Counted from the stretch's first letter, positions 35,478 to 46,239 are shown. The stretch is DNA of 64,000 bases from Rhodanobacter fulvus Jip2 (GCF_000264315.1 NZ_AJXU01000031.1:62001-126000), one strand, 5' to 3'. The notes: generated by a model from the sequence alone, not told the origin. A program made the numbers and translations.

Positions 35478-35771
35478 ATGCCCTGTTTTGTCTACGCCAG
35501 CCTGCGCAAACATGACAGCTACGTGTGGCTGGCCGAGCGCGACGCGTTCGACGTATTGCCCGAATCGCTGATGCTGTTGCTGGGCGAATTGCGTTTCGTG
35601 ATGGAGGTGCAACTGGACGAGCAGCGCAAGCTGCCGAACGAGGACACCTTGCAGGTACTCGATCACCTGCGCACCCAAGGCTGGCATCTGCAAGTACCGC
35701 CGCAGGAAACCCTGGCCGCCGCCAACCACCCGGCCTACCGGCGCGAACTCCACGGCGATCGCGACGATTGA
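35478..35771 (+). CDS. YcgL-domain protein
   Basis: A 97-residue protein of the YcgL family (MPCFVYASLRKHDSYVWLAERDAFDVLPESL ... LQVPPQETL). This is a small conserved gammaproteobacterial protein of unknown biochemical role, often found near RNase D (not present here). A second ATG 9 bp upstream would add MPA. The chosen start agrees with the family. It lies divergent from fadL and 91 bp before the ankyrin gene. Confidence 0.88.
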   Translation: MPCFVYASLRKHDSYVWLAERDAFDVLPESLMLLLGELRFVMEVQLDEQRKLPNEDTLQVLDHLRTQGWHLQVPPQETLAAANHPAYRRELHGDRDD

Positions 35772-35850
35772 AGATCGCCGGCGCATGCGTGGCCGGGAGG
35801 GCCCGCGTGGGCGTTAACGCTGGGTTATCGTCTGGATTCGTCACGGTTTC

Positions 35851-35856
35851 TATACT
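35851..35856 (+). promoter_or_regulatory. -10 box for a probable leaderless ankyrin mRNA
   Basis: TATACT (5 of 6) ends 6 nt before the ATG at 35863, placing the transcription start at the start codon. No Shine-Dalgarno is present. The -35 region is weak. Confidence 0.45.
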
Positions 35857-35862
35857 GTCGAC

Positions 35863-38800
35863 ATGACCCTGCCCAAATCGCGACGCCGCCCGCCCCTCCC
35901 GCATGCCCTTGCCTGGTTCATTCCGGGGCTGCTCGCCGTCGCCGCCGCCGGCCTGGCCACCCACCCGCTGACGCTGATACCGCTGTTGCTGGCCAACGCG
36001 CTGACGATGGCCGCCATCTGCCACGCGATCGGCTTCGACCCGGAACCCCGCTTCGTGCGTACGGTGTTGCGCCGGGGCGCGGCGCACCTGGTGATGTTCA
36101 CCGGCTACACCGCGCTGGTGTTCGTGCTGGTGGCGTGGCCGATGCTGCAACTGAACCTGTCACACGGGCTCAGCGCCGCGCTGGCGCTGGCGGCCACCTG
36201 CGTGATTGCGCTGGCGGTGCTGTGGCGGCTGTGGCCGGCGTTCGGGCTGGTTTTCGTATGGGATGACGCCTACCCGCAGCAAAGCGATGGCTCGTGGATT
36301 TTCACCGCCACCTTGCGCAGCCTGGCGTTCGGTCGCCACCTGTCCAGCGAGGAACGTTTTTTCAGCCACTTCCTGCCGGCGGCCTTTTCGCTGCTGGTGA
36401 TGGCGTTCGTGGCCATCGCGCTCACCGGTTTGTACGGCGTGCTGCCTTCGGAACTGCGCATCGCCGCACTCGCCATCTACGGCGTGGTGGTGTTGCCGCT
36501 GGGCTGCCTGGTGGTGGCCAACCGCACCTTGCGCGCCCTGCTCTGCACACGCAGCGGCAAACGTCGCAAGCAGCCTCTGCTGGCGGACGATGTGGAAAAT
36601 CCATCGCGCCCGGCACCGCTGCCGTTGAACGAACAGGAGCGCATCGCCGGCACGCCCGAGCAGGCCCAGGCCTTGCTGGCGGCGACCCGCGACGGCGACA
36701 TCGAGCGGGCACTGGCGCTGATCGAGGCCGGTGCCGATCCGGATACCGCGCCCGATCCCGCCGATCGCGACCAACGTCCCGTGCTGATGCTGGCGGCGCT
36801 GCTGCCGGACACGCGCCTGCTGCGCGCGCTGATCACCCGCGGTGCCGACGTCAATCGCGCCTCCGGCGGGCTGACGCCGCTGCTGGCCGCCACCCGCGAC
36901 AGCCGCCACGGCCGGCCCGAGGCGGTACTCACGCTGCTGGCCAACGGCGCCAGCCCGACCGTCACGGACGCCGAAGGCAACACACCGCTGCATGGCGCCG
37001 CGTTGAGTGCCGAGCCCGGTGTCGCGGCGATGCTGCTGGATGCCGCCGCGCCGATCAACGCGCTGAACAAGGCCGGCATCAGCCCGCTGGCCGGCGCCTG
37101 CCGCGCCGCCAACTGGCCGCTGGCCAAATTCCTGCTGGAACACGGCGCCAAACCCGCTCCCGCCGATGGCGAACCGGCGCTGGTCGCGGCGGCGGGCATC
37201 GCCGACGACGACGTGGCCGGGGTGAAACTGCTGCTCAAGCATCGCGCGGCGATCAACGCGGTCGATGCCCGCCACCGCAGCGCGCTGCAAGCCGCCGCCG
37301 CGGAAGGCCACGAACAGATCGCCCGCGCACTGCGCGCCGCCGGCGCCGACGTCAACCTGGTCGACCAGCATGGCAGCACGGCGCTGATGGAAGCAGCCCG
37401 CGCCGGCGCCGGCGGCGTGGTGCAACTGCTGGCCGAGGCGCAACCGGACGCACGCCAGCGCGACGAACACGGGCGCGACGCGCTGACCCTGGCCTGCCAG
37501 TCGCCACACGCCCACGCCGAAACCGTCCGCGCGCTGCTGGCGCTCGGCGCCGAACCCAAGCGCCCCGGCGGTGATGGTCGCAGCGCGCTCGACCATGCCA
37601 CCGCCGCCGGCCGCTGGGATCTGGTGGCACTGCTGGACCCGGAAACACCGCTGCCGGCCAACCTCAGCCACGACACGCTGGCCGAGGGTTCCGACACACC
37701 GGCGCATCTGCTCGATGCGCTGCGCTTCGGCCATTGGGCCGTGGTTTCCGGCTTTGCCGAGCGCGTGCGGCAATGGCCGCCAGCCGAGCTGGCGCAGCTG
37801 TATCTGCAACTGGCCACTCCCGGCCTGCGCCATGCGCGGTGCTGGCTGCTGGACCACGGCCTCGACGCCGAAGCGCGCCTGCCCACGCAGCAACTGGACG
37901 ACGCCGAAACCGATGCCGGTGATCCGGCCGAAACCGCTTTTTCACCGCTGGGGCGGCGGCTGTTCGACGCCCTGCTGCAGCGACTCCCGGGTTCGGCCGA
38001 GGCGGTCGGGGAATTACTGCAGGCCGGCGCAAGCCCGGCCGGTGCCGGACTGCTGGCGCAGACCCTGGTGCGGCTGCACGGCACCACCGACTTCAACGCG
38101 CTGCCGCTGGAGATGCTGGAGCGCGGCGCGGACCCGTTCGGCCCCGATGTGCGCGAACGTTCGCCGCTGCACCTCGCCGTGGTCAACGCGCAAACCGACG
38201 TACTGCAGGCGCTGCTGGCGCGCGGCTGCGACCCGAACACGCGCGACCGCGAAGGCCGCACGCCGCTGTTTGCCGCACTCGAGCACGGCCCGCAAGCCCT
38301 GCCGCTGGTGCGCCTGCTGATCGCCCACGGCGGCAACCCCGAGGCCGCCGACGCCAACGGCGAAACCCCGCTGGGCCTGGCACTGGAAGACCCCGCCATC
38401 GAGCGCTGGCTGAACTGGGCCGACTGGCGCCTGCCGCGACGCCCGCTGCGCGCCGGCGACCTGCCGCTGGCCGCGGCCGCCGGTGCCACCGCAGCAGTGC
38501 AGCGGCTGCTGGAACTCGGCTTTGCCGTGGACACGCCCGACCCGCACGGCGCCACCGCGCTGCTGCACGCCTGCGGCGCCGGCCATCGCGACATCGCCAG
38601 CCACCTGCTCGATGCCGGCGCGAATGCCACGCTGGCCGCCAGCAACGGCGTGACGCCGCTGGGCGCCGCCGTGGCGGCGCGCCGCGAAGCCCTCGTCAAC
38701 CTGCTGCTGCAACGCGACGTCACGGTCGACCAGCGCCTGCCCAATGAAGCGACCGCGCTGATGGTGGCCGCCGCGATGGGCTACCCGGAGATCGTCGAAA

Positions 38801-39327
38801 CGCTGCTGGAGGCGGGCGCCGAACTCGGCGCCGTCGACGCCCGCGGTCGTGGCGCGCTGCATGCGGCGGCGCAGTTCGGTTTCGAGCACAACGACAGCTT
38901 GCGCGCACGGCGCCTGTTCGACGTGCTGCTCAAGCATGGCGCCGATATCAACCAGGCCGACGGCGAAGGCATGACGCCGCTGCTGTTGCTGCTGGGTGCG
39001 CAGTTGCGGCCGGGCAGCGCCTGCGACGCCACCCACATCGGCGCGCTGGTGCCGGTGCTGCTGGAAGCCGGCGCGCGCGCCGGGCATGCCGACCAGCGCG
39101 GCGTCACCGCCCTGCACGCCTGCGCGATGCATGCCCTGCTGCCGCCCGCCCGCGTGCTGCTGTCACGCGGTGCCGACCGCAATGCGGCCGACGCGTTCGG
39201 CCGCACCGCCGCCGACGTGGCGCGGCAACTGGGCTACGTCGACATCGCCCACGAACTGGCCGCCCGCGCCAGCGCCATCCCCAGCGTGCGGCAGACCTTG
39301 CGCCAGCCGGCGCAACCGGCCGACTGA
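35863..39327 (+). CDS. Large membrane-anchored ankyrin-repeat protein
   Basis: An 1154-residue protein. Residues 1-235 contain about six hydrophobic helices. A basic linker follows (240-255, SGKRRKQ). Then about 20 ankyrin repeats run from residue 265 to the end, with the recurrent pattern DxxGxTPLHxAxxxGxxxxVxxLLxxGAxxN (for example around 370, 540, 760 and 860). The repeats face the cytosol if the N-terminus is a membrane anchor. No enzyme domain is seen. Ankyrin domains mediate protein binding, and the partner is unknown. No Shine-Dalgarno is present, and the mRNA is probably leaderless. It is flanked by a repeat cluster at its 3' end. Confidence 0.85.
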   Translation: MTLPKSRRRPPLPHALAWFIPGLLAVAAAGLATHPLTLIPLLLANALTMAAICHAIGFDPEPRFVRTVLRRGAAHLVMFTGYTALVFVLVAWPMLQLNLSHGLSAALALAATCVIALAVLWRLWPAFGLVFVWDDAYPQQSDGSWIFTATLRSLAFGRHLSSEERFFSHFLPAAFSLLVMAFVAIALTGLYGVLPSELRIAALAIYGVVVLPLGCLVVANRTLRALLCTRSGKRRKQPLLADDVENPSRPAPLPLNEQERIAGTPEQAQALLAATRDGDIERALALIEAGADPDTAPDPADRDQRPVLMLAALLPDTRLLRALITRGADVNRASGGLTPLLAATRDSRHGRPEAVLTLLANGASPTVTDAEGNTPLHGAALSAEPGVAAMLLDAAAPINALNKAGISPLAGACRAANWPLAKFLLEHGAKPAPADGEPALVAAAGIADDDVAGVKLLLKHRAAINAVDARHRSALQAAAAEGHEQIARALRAAGADVNLVDQHGSTALMEAARAGAGGVVQLLAEAQPDARQRDEHGRDALTLACQSPHAHAETVRALLALGAEPKRPGGDGRSALDHATAAGRWDLVALLDPETPLPANLSHDTLAEGSDTPAHLLDALRFGHWAVVSGFAERVRQWPPAELAQLYLQLATPGLRHARCWLLDHGLDAEARLPTQQLDDAETDAGDPAETAFSPLGRRLFDALLQRLPGSAEAVGELLQAGASPAGAGLLAQTLVRLHGTTDFNALPLEMLERGADPFGPDVRERSPLHLAVVNAQTDVLQALLARGCDPNTRDREGRTPLFAALEHGPQALPLVRLLIAHGGNPEAADANGETPLGLALEDPAIERWLNWADWRLPRRPLRAGDLPLAAAAGATAAVQRLLELGFAVDTPDPHGATALLHACGAGHRDIASHLLDAGANATLAASNGVTPLGAAVAARREALVNLLLQRDVTVDQRLPNEATALMVAAAMGYPEIVETLLEAGAELGAVDARGRGALHAAAQFGFEHNDSLRARRLFDVLLKHGADINQADGEGMTPLLLLLGAQLRPGSACDATHIGALVPVLLEAGARAGHADQRGVTALHACAMHALLPPARVLLSRGADRNAADAFGRTAADVARQLGYVDIAHELAARASAIPSVRQTLRQPAQPAD

Positions 39328-39377
39328 TGCTTCATCTTGAGCCTCACGAAGAGCGCCCCCATCAGCCCTCCGGGCAG

Positions 39378-39504
39378 CTTCCCCCGCAAGCGGGGGAAGC
39401 AACATGGGTGGCACTGAGGTTGGACCGCTTTATTCCCCGCTTGCGGGAAGCAACATCGGGGCGCTGAGGCTGGATCGCTTCCTTCCCCCGCTTGCGGGGG
39501 AAGG
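39378..39504. repeat. Tandem palindromic repeat cluster, CTTCCCCCGC family
   Basis: Three palindromic units built on TTCCCCCGC-AA/TT-GCGGGGGAA (39378-39399, 39433-39449, 39481-39504). They lie in a roughly 52-bp direct repeat with the shared spacer pattern GCAACATgggG-gcGCTGAGGcTGGAtCGCTT. The cluster sits between the convergent ankyrin and antiporter genes, so the hairpins may also end both transcripts. Confidence 0.8.
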
Positions 39505-39577
39505 TGCTGAAGGCGGATGGAGGCGCTCTTGATCCAGGCGCCATTCAGGCGTCCAAACGCCGCCACCGCATCCAGCC

Positions 39578-41401
39578 TCAGGATTCCTCAGGCTTCACTG
39601 CGCCCTTTTCGCGCTCCCGCTCCGCACCAGGCTCCGCATCCGCCTCGAACAGCTTCTGCAAGTCGACCAGCGCATCGCGCGTGCTCTGTATCAGCTTGGT
39701 TTCGTCGTCGTAGACCAGCGCCTGTTTCTTCAGCAGATCCTCGTCGTAGCGACGAAACCGCTCGACCCGGTCGGCCGCGTAATCGTGCGGCAGGCCCAGC
39801 GCCTCCAGCGTCATGCGGGTCATCTTGAGGCTGGAGTGGAAGGTCTCGCGGATCGGCTCGTCCACGCCCATGTCCATCAGCCGGAACACGTGCTGGCGAT
39901 TGCGGGCGCGGGCGATGATCTTCAGGTGTGGATACTGCCGCTTCACCAGCCGCGCCGTGCGCAGGTTCGCCTCCGGGTCGTCAGTGGCCAGCACGAACAC
40001 CTCGGCCTTTTCCGCCTGCGCCGCGCGCAACAGCTCCGGCCGCGCGGGGTCGCCGAAAAACAGGTTGATGGTGCCGAAGCGGCGCGAGACATCGACCTGC
40101 TCGGCCGAATGCTCCAGCGCCACGAACGGAATGCCCTGCGCGCGCAGCACGCGGGCAATGATCTGACCCATGCGGCCGAAGCCGGCGATGATCACCCGCG
40201 GCGTGTCGGTATCAATCGCATCGAACTCGCGCGAGGGCTTTTTCGGCCCGCGCTGCAGGCCCCGCGACGCCAGCACCACCAGCAGCGGCGTCAGTGCCAT
40301 GGTCAGCGTGATCGTCAGCACCAAGGCGTCGCGTTGGGCCACGGCGATCAGGTGCTCCTCCGCCGCCAGGCGCAGCACCACGAACGCAAATTCACCGCCG
40401 CAGGCCAGCAGCACCACCAGACGCAGCGTGTCGGAGCGGTTGAGCCCGCCCAGCAAACGACCCAGCGGCCACAGCAGCAGGCCCTTCAGCACCAGCAGCG
40501 CCGCGACCAGGCCGAAGATCAGGCCGGGCCGTTTCAGCAGCAGCGACAAATCCATCGACATGCCCACGCTGATGAAGAACAGCCCCAGCAGCAGGCCTTT
40601 GAACGGCTCGATGTTGGATTCCATCTCGTGCCGGTATTCCGAGTCCGCCAGCAGCATGCCGGCCAGGAACGCACCCAGCGTGGCCGACAGCCCCGCCAGC
40701 TCCATCAGAAAGGCCACGCCCATCACCACCAGCAAGGCGGTGGCGGTGAATACCTCCACTGAATCGGCGCGCGCCACGAAACGGAACACCAGCCGCAACA
40801 GGTAGCGACCACCCACCCCCACCGCCACGATCACCGCCACCGTGCGACCGATCGCCAGCAGATCGAAGCTCTGCGCCGTCGACGACGCCAGCAACGGCAC
40901 CGCGGCGATCAGCGGGATCGCGGCCAGATCCTGAAACAGCAGGATCGAGAAAACCTGGCGCCCGTACGCTGAGCCGGCCTCCTTGCGCTCGGCCAGTATC
41001 TGCAGGCCGAACGCGGTGGAGGACAGCGCCAGACTGCCGCCCACGATCACCGCCGCCTTGCCGGTAAGGCCAAACAGGTAATACGCCACCGCGCCGATCG
41101 CCATGCTGGTGGCGACCACCTGCAGCAAGCCAGTGCCGAACACCGCGCGCCGCATCACCCACAGCCGCTGCGGCGACAACTCCAGGCCGATCACGAACAG
41201 CATCAGCACCACGCCGAACTCGGAGATCGTGGCCACGCCTTCGGTATCGCTGACCAGTCCCAGCAACGGCGGCCCGATCACCACGCCGGCCAGCAGATAG
41301 CCCAGCACCGAACCCAGCCGGAAGCGCTTGGTCAGGGGCACGGCAATGACCGTGGCCAGCAGAAAGACCACCGCCGTCTGCAAGAATTGGTGACTTTCCA
41401 C
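39578..41401 (-). CDS. KefB/KefC-type monovalent cation:proton antiporter (CPA2)
   Basis: A 607-residue protein. Residues 1-385 form about 12 transmembrane helices with the CPA2 motifs GVVLMLFVIGLELSP and QDLAAIPLI (Gln-Asp ion site). A cytosolic RCK/TrkA-N domain follows (about 410-520) with IAGFGRMGQ as the dinucleotide loop, then a charged tail rich in Glu. Kef systems export K+ and are gated by glutathione adducts (family knowledge). Without the ancillary kefF/kefG gene, glutathione gating is unproven. The start is the GTG giving MESHQFLQ, matching KefB length. The upstream ATG extension has no family match. Confidence 0.88.
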   Translation of the reverse strand: MESHQFLQTAVVFLLATVIAVPLTKRFRLGSVLGYLLAGVVIGPPLLGLVSDTEGVATISEFGVVLMLFVIGLELSPQRLWVMRRAVFGTGLLQVVATSMAIGAVAYYLFGLTGKAAVIVGGSLALSSTAFGLQILAERKEAGSAYGRQVFSILLFQDLAAIPLIAAVPLLASSTAQSFDLLAIGRTVAVIVAVGVGGRYLLRLVFRFVARADSVEVFTATALLVVMGVAFLMELAGLSATLGAFLAGMLLADSEYRHEMESNIEPFKGLLLGLFFISVGMSMDLSLLLKRPGLIFGLVAALLVLKGLLLWPLGRLLGGLNRSDTLRLVVLLACGGEFAFVVLRLAAEEHLIAVAQRDALVLTITLTMALTPLLVVLASRGLQRGPKKPSREFDAIDTDTPRVIIAGFGRMGQIIARVLRAQGIPFVALEHSAEQVDVSRRFGTINLFFGDPARPELLRAAQAEKAEVFVLATDDPEANLRTARLVKRQYPHLKIIARARNRQHVFRLMDMGVDEPIRETFHSSLKMTRMTLEALGLPHDYAADRVERFRRYDEDLLKKQALVYDDETKLIQSTRDALVDLQKLFEADAEPGAEREREKGAVKPEES

Positions 41402-41504
41402 GCGTATCCCGGCTTCGTCGCAAGCCTCGATTATTCCATGCGCCGCGCCGGCCCGGGTGACTCGCCGTCGACACACCGGCACGCGGCTCCGGCATCATGA
41501 CGCC

Positions 41505-42296
41505 ATGAAACGATTCGCCATGGTTCTCGCCTTCCTGGCCGCCTCCCTCGCCTGCGCAACGGCCGCCGCCAGCGATGTACCGGTTTACGGTTACACCGTG
41601 ACGCACACCTGGCCGCACGACACCCACGCCTACACCGAGGGCCTGTTCTATCTGGACGGCTATCTGTACGAGGGCACCGGCAACGTGGGGCACTCGTTCG
41701 TGCGCAAGGTGGACCTGCAAAGCGGCAAGGTGCTGCAGCAGGTAGCCACGCCGGGGCCGGGGTTCTTCGGCGAAGGCATCGTCGCGTGGAAGGACCGCCT
41801 GATCGAACTCACCTGGCGCGGTCAGCAAGGCTTCGTCTTCGACCTGGCCACGCTGAAACCGCTGGCGCGCTTCAGCTACCCCGGCGAAGGCTGGGGCCTC
41901 ACCACCGACGGCAAGCATCTGCTGATGAGCGACGGCACCCCGACCCTGCGCCTGCTCGATCCGGAAACCCTGCAGCAGGTCGGCCACATCGACGTCACCG
42001 CCGATGGCGAGCCGCTGGCCAACCTCAACGAACTCGAATGGGTGCATGGCCAGATCTACGCCAACGTCTGGCTGACCCAGCGCATCGCCCGCATCGACCC
42101 GGCCAGCGGCAAGGTGGTCGGCTGGATCGACCTGACCGGACTGGCGCCACGCGCCGAAGACACACCCGACCCGGCCAACGACGTGCTCAACGGCATCGCC
42201 TACGACGCCGCGAAGGATCGCCTGTTCGTCACCGGCAAGCGTTGGCCCCATGTGTATGAGATTCGCCTCACCGGGCCGCGCAGTGGCCAGCGATAA
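41505..42296 (+). CDS. Glutaminyl-peptide cyclotransferase (beta-propeller type), exported
   Basis: A 263-residue protein with a signal peptide (MKRFAMVLAFLAASLACATAAAS). A five-bladed beta-propeller of plant/bacterial QC type follows, with hallmarks THAYTEGLFYLDGYLYEGTG and GEGIVAWKDRLIELTW, then LNELEWVHGQIYANVWLTQRIARIDP and NGIAYD. QC converts N-terminal Gln to pyroglutamate in exported proteins (family knowledge). No Shine-Dalgarno precedes the ATG, and a CATCAT hexamer lies 6 nt upstream. The last 14 codons fall inside a 305-bp tandem triplication, so two further copies of its 3' end lie downstream. Confidence 0.92.
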   Translation: MKRFAMVLAFLAASLACATAAASDVPVYGYTVTHTWPHDTHAYTEGLFYLDGYLYEGTGNVGHSFVRKVDLQSGKVLQQVATPGPGFFGEGIVAWKDRLIELTWRGQQGFVFDLATLKPLARFSYPGEGWGLTTDGKHLLMSDGTPTLRLLDPETLQQVGHIDVTADGEPLANLNELEWVHGQIYANVWLTQRIARIDPASGKVVGWIDLTGLAPRAEDTPDPANDVLNGIAYDAAKDRLFVTGKRWPHVYEIRLTGPRSGQR

Positions 42297-42355
42297 CTCC
42301 GCGACCTGCCCATGGAAAGGGCGGTCTGTTTCCCGCATGGAGGGACGCTCAAGCT

Positions 42356-42434
42356 CGTCATCCCTGCGAAAGCGGGGATCCAGCGCCTTTGGCAGGCTGA
42401 AGTCACTGGATTCCTGCTTTCGCAGGAATGACGG
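42356..42434. repeat. Paired REP-like element, copy 1
   Basis: CGTCATCCCTGCGAAAGCGGGGATCC faces GGATTCCTGCTTTCGCAGGAATGACGG. It is the same family as 15455-15553. Its translations give the familiar FLRKQESS/DPRFRGDD pseudo-peptides. Confidence 0.85.
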
Positions 42435-42478
42435 AAATGAAGTTTCGCGCTTGAGGCAGTGCCATTCGATCCTGGTCG

Positions 42479-42602
42479 CTATTCCCCCCGCAACCACCGG
42501 GCCGCATCGATTGCGTAATAGGTGAGAATCGCATCCGCCCCGGCCCGCTTCATCGCCGTCTATGAGATTCGCCTGACCGAACCGCGCAGTGGCCAGCGAT
42601 AA
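42479..42602. pseudogene. Chimeric junction 1: hemB 3' fragment joined to QC 3' fragment
   Basis: Bases 42479-42560 repeat the final codons of hemB (minus strand, stop included). Bases 42561-42602 repeat the last 14 codons of QC (plus strand, stop included). Neither fragment can make the protein. They are by-products of the tandem duplication. Confidence 0.9.
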
Positions 42603-42660
42603 CTCCGCGACCTGCCATGGAAAGAGCGGTCTGTTTCCCGCATGGAGGGACGCTCAAGCT

Positions 42661-42739
42661 CGTCATCCCCGCGAAAGCGGGGATCCAGCGCCTTTGGCAG
42701 GCTGAAGTCACTGGATTCCTGCTTTCGCAGGAATGACGG
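42661..42739. repeat. Paired REP-like element, copy 2
   Basis: Same as 42356-42434 except CCCCGCG for CCCTGCG, which restores a perfect unit palindrome. Confidence 0.85.
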
Positions 42740-42783
42740 AAATGAAGTTTCGCGCTTGAGGCAGTGCCATTCGATCCTGGTCG

Positions 42784-42907
42784 CTATTCCCCCCGCAACC
42801 ACCGGGCCGCATCGATTGCGTAATAGGTGAGAATCGCATCCGCCCCGGCCCGCTTCATCGCCGTCTATGAGATTCGCCTGACCGAACCGCGCAGTGGCCA
42901 GCGATAA
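42784..42907. pseudogene. Chimeric junction 2: hemB 3' fragment joined to QC 3' fragment
   Basis: Same structure as junction 1. Bases 42784-42865 are a hemB end and 42866-42907 a QC end. It is identical to junction 1 in the parts compared by eye. Confidence 0.9.
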
Positions 42908-42965
42908 CTCCGCGACCTGCCATGGAAAGAGCGGTCTGTTTCCCGCATGGAGGGACGCTCAAGCT

Positions 42966-43044
42966 CGTCATCCCCGCGAAAGCGGGGATCCAGCGCCTTT
43001 GGCAGGCTGAAGTCACTGGATTCCTGCTTTCGCAGGAATGACGG
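42966..43044. repeat. Paired REP-like element, copy 3
   Basis: Identical to copy 2. It lies 45 bp from the functional hemB stop codon. Confidence 0.85.
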
Positions 43045-43088
43045 AAATGAAGTTTCGCGCTTGAGGCAGTGCCATTCGATCCTGGTCG

Positions 43089-44114
<1,026 letters not shown>

Positions 44115-44259
44115 TTAGCGCCTGGGCGCAAAACGGCACCCCGGAAACGGCGACGGGAAGGCCTTGAAGGCCCATTCCACCACGTATGGTTGGGCAAAAC
44201 ACTGGACGAACAGCCGCCGCAACGTGCACGCTAGGGGTTTTCCCGTCGTCAGGAAGATC

Positions 44260-45285
44260 ATGAGTCAGCCCAGCCGTACCCCGACCTTGCTCGCCGATCT
44301 CGGTGGTACCAACGTGCGTTTCGCACTGGCGGACACCGATCTGACCGCGCCGCTGCTGACCGACAGCATCCGCCGCTACCGGGTAAAGGATTTTGACACC
44401 CTGGCCGAGGCGATCCGGCAGTATTTCGCGGACACCGGCTTCAGCGCGAAGCACGCGATCATCGCCGCCGCCGGGCGCATCGCCGACGGCGAGACGGTGC
44501 AGATCACCAACAACCCCTGGGCGGTTTCGGCGCAGCTGCTGCGCGACAAGCTGGACATGAATTCCGTGCGGCTGGTGAACGACTTCGCCGCCCAGAGCAT
44601 GGCCGTGACCCTGCTGACCCCGAAAGACCTGGTGACCGTGGGCGCGCCGCCGCTGCCCCGGCTGGGCAGTCATGCATCGCAGACGTTCGTGGTGATGGGG
44701 CCGGGTACCGGTCTGGGCGTGGGCGGATTGCTGCTGCGCGACGGCAATTGCAGCGTGCTGGAAAGCGAGGGCGGCCATGCCGGTTTTGCCGCGCACACCG
44801 CCGAAGACGTGGAGATCCTGCACCGGCTCAACCAGCGCTTCGGTCGCGTCTCCAACGAACGCATGATTTGCGGCAACGGCCTGGTCAACCTTTACCTCGC
44901 ACTGGCCGACATCGCCGGCCAGCCGGTCGAGGAACTGACGCCGGAAAACATCACCGCCCGCGCCGTCTCCGGCGAGGATCCGCTGTGCGTGCGCACGGTG
45001 GAGACGCTGGCCGGCATTTTCGGCAGCGTGGCCGGCGACCTGGTGCTGACCATGGGTGGCTGGGACGGCGTCTATCTCACCGGCGGCGTGCTGCCGAGCT
45101 TGCTGCCGTGGCTGCAGCACGGCGGTTTCCGCGAACGCTTCGAGGCCAAGGGCCGCTTCCGCGACACCATGGAACAGGTGCCCACGGTGGCGATCACCCA
45201 TCCGGAACCGGGCCTGCTGGGCGCCGCCGCGCTGGCGATGCAGGAGACGGGGCACGCCCTGTGGGCTTCTCCAGGGCAAAATTGA
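44260..45285 (+). CDS. glk: Glucokinase
   Basis: A 341-residue ROK-unrelated bacterial glucokinase (Glk family). The N-terminal phosphate motif is LLADLGGTNVRFAL (10-23). Then come the sugar-binding segment LVNDFAAQ and the GPGTGLGVGGL adenosine motif. LESEGGHAGFA and YLTGGVLPSLL complete the set. It phosphorylates glucose to glucose-6-phosphate with ATP. AGGAAG lies 5 nt before the ATG of MSQPSRTP. A longer in-frame start 96 bp upstream lacks family similarity. Confidence 0.95.
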   Translation: MSQPSRTPTLLADLGGTNVRFALADTDLTAPLLTDSIRRYRVKDFDTLAEAIRQYFADTGFSAKHAIIAAAGRIADGETVQITNNPWAVSAQLLRDKLDMNSVRLVNDFAAQSMAVTLLTPKDLVTVGAPPLPRLGSHASQTFVVMGPGTGLGVGGLLLRDGNCSVLESEGGHAGFAAHTAEDVEILHRLNQRFGRVSNERMICGNGLVNLYLALADIAGQPVEELTPENITARAVSGEDPLCVRTVETLAGIFGSVAGDLVLTMGGWDGVYLTGGVLPSLLPWLQHGGFRERFEAKGRFRDTMEQVPTVAITHPEPGLLGAAALAMQETGHALWASPGQN

Positions 45286-45464
45286 CAGCGCTATCAGGAC
45301 CTCGCCGGACGCACTGAAACCACGTTGATGGCGAGCTCAGGGCCGGCATCGACTCGCGACCATCGGTCCGTCTGGACGGCCAATCGCGTTCGCACGCGCC
45401 TTGTTGTCACCGCGCTCATCGCCTGACCGTCATACTGGCGTCGACTACTCACTGGAGAACCCCG

Positions 45465-46148
45465 ATGCCACGCAGCGACACTGCTTTCCTGTTCGATCTC
45501 GACGGTACGCTGGTCGACAGCGTCTACCAGCATGTGCTGGCCTGGAAGGAAGCGCTGGAGCGCGAAGGCGTGGAGCTGGCGGTGTGGCGCATCCACCGCA
45601 AGATCGGCATGAGCGGCGGCCTGTTCGCCAACATCCTGTTGCGCGAAACCGGGCTGGAGATCACCGAGGAACGCCTCGCACGACTGCGGAAGTGGCACGC
45701 CGAGGCCTACAACCGCCAGCACGCGGCAAGCGCCATCCGCCCGCTGCCGGGCGCGCGCGAATTGCTGGATTACCTCACCGCCCAGGACATCCCCTGGGCC
45801 ATCGCCACCAGCGGCCGCATGGCGACCGCCGCGGCCAATCTGGAGGCGCTGGGCGTCGACCCGGCCAAGGTGCATGTGGTGACCCGCGACCAGGTACGCC
45901 ACGCCAAGCCGGACCCGGACCTGTTCCTGACCGCCGCACGCCGCCTGGGCGTGGACATCCACCAGTCGCTGGTCATCGGCGACAGCGTGTGGGACATGCT
46001 GGCGGCCCAGCGCGCGCGTTCGCTGGGCGTGGGCGTGTTGTCCGGCGGTTACGGCCGCGGCGAGTTGCAGGAATCGGGCGCGTTCCGCGTCTACGACGAT
46101 CCGGCCGACTTGTTGCGGCACATCGACGAGGTGGCGGCGCGCAACTGA
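45465..46148 (+). CDS. HAD-superfamily phosphatase (phosphoglycolate/beta-phosphoglucomutase-like)
   Basis: A 227-residue HAD hydrolase. Motif I is FLFDLDGTLVDS (nucleophile Asp11, Asp13). A C1 helical cap follows (15-90), then motif II ATSGR, motif III Lys in HAKPDPD, and motif IV GDSVWD. Substrates of this group include phosphoglycolate and sugar phosphates. Position 180 bp after glk hints at sugar-phosphate metabolism but proves nothing. The Shine-Dalgarno GGAGA is 6 nt before the ATG. Confidence 0.88.
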   Translation: MPRSDTAFLFDLDGTLVDSVYQHVLAWKEALEREGVELAVWRIHRKIGMSGGLFANILLRETGLEITEERLARLRKWHAEAYNRQHAASAIRPLPGARELLDYLTAQDIPWAIATSGRMATAAANLEALGVDPAKVHVVTRDQVRHAKPDPDLFLTAARRLGVDIHQSLVIGDSVWDMLAAQRARSLGVGVLSGGYGRGELQESGAFRVYDDPADLLRHIDEVAARN

Positions 46149-46239
46149 ACCGCAGCAGTAACCGCGCCTTGATGAAAAATTAATTCACTGCGCGGGCCGC
46201 GCGGTTACGCTGCGGAATCATCCGCAATCAGGAATGGCC

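Noticed and set aside
36477-38744. A 755-codon Ser-rich open frame antisense to the ankyrin gene
   Set aside because: It is a mirror of repeated codons in the ankyrin array; no domain is recognisable.
39378-39504. Spaced palindromes that resemble a short CRISPR array
   Set aside because: The spacers are also repeated, the unit lengths vary and no cas gene is present. It is a tandem REP-like cluster.
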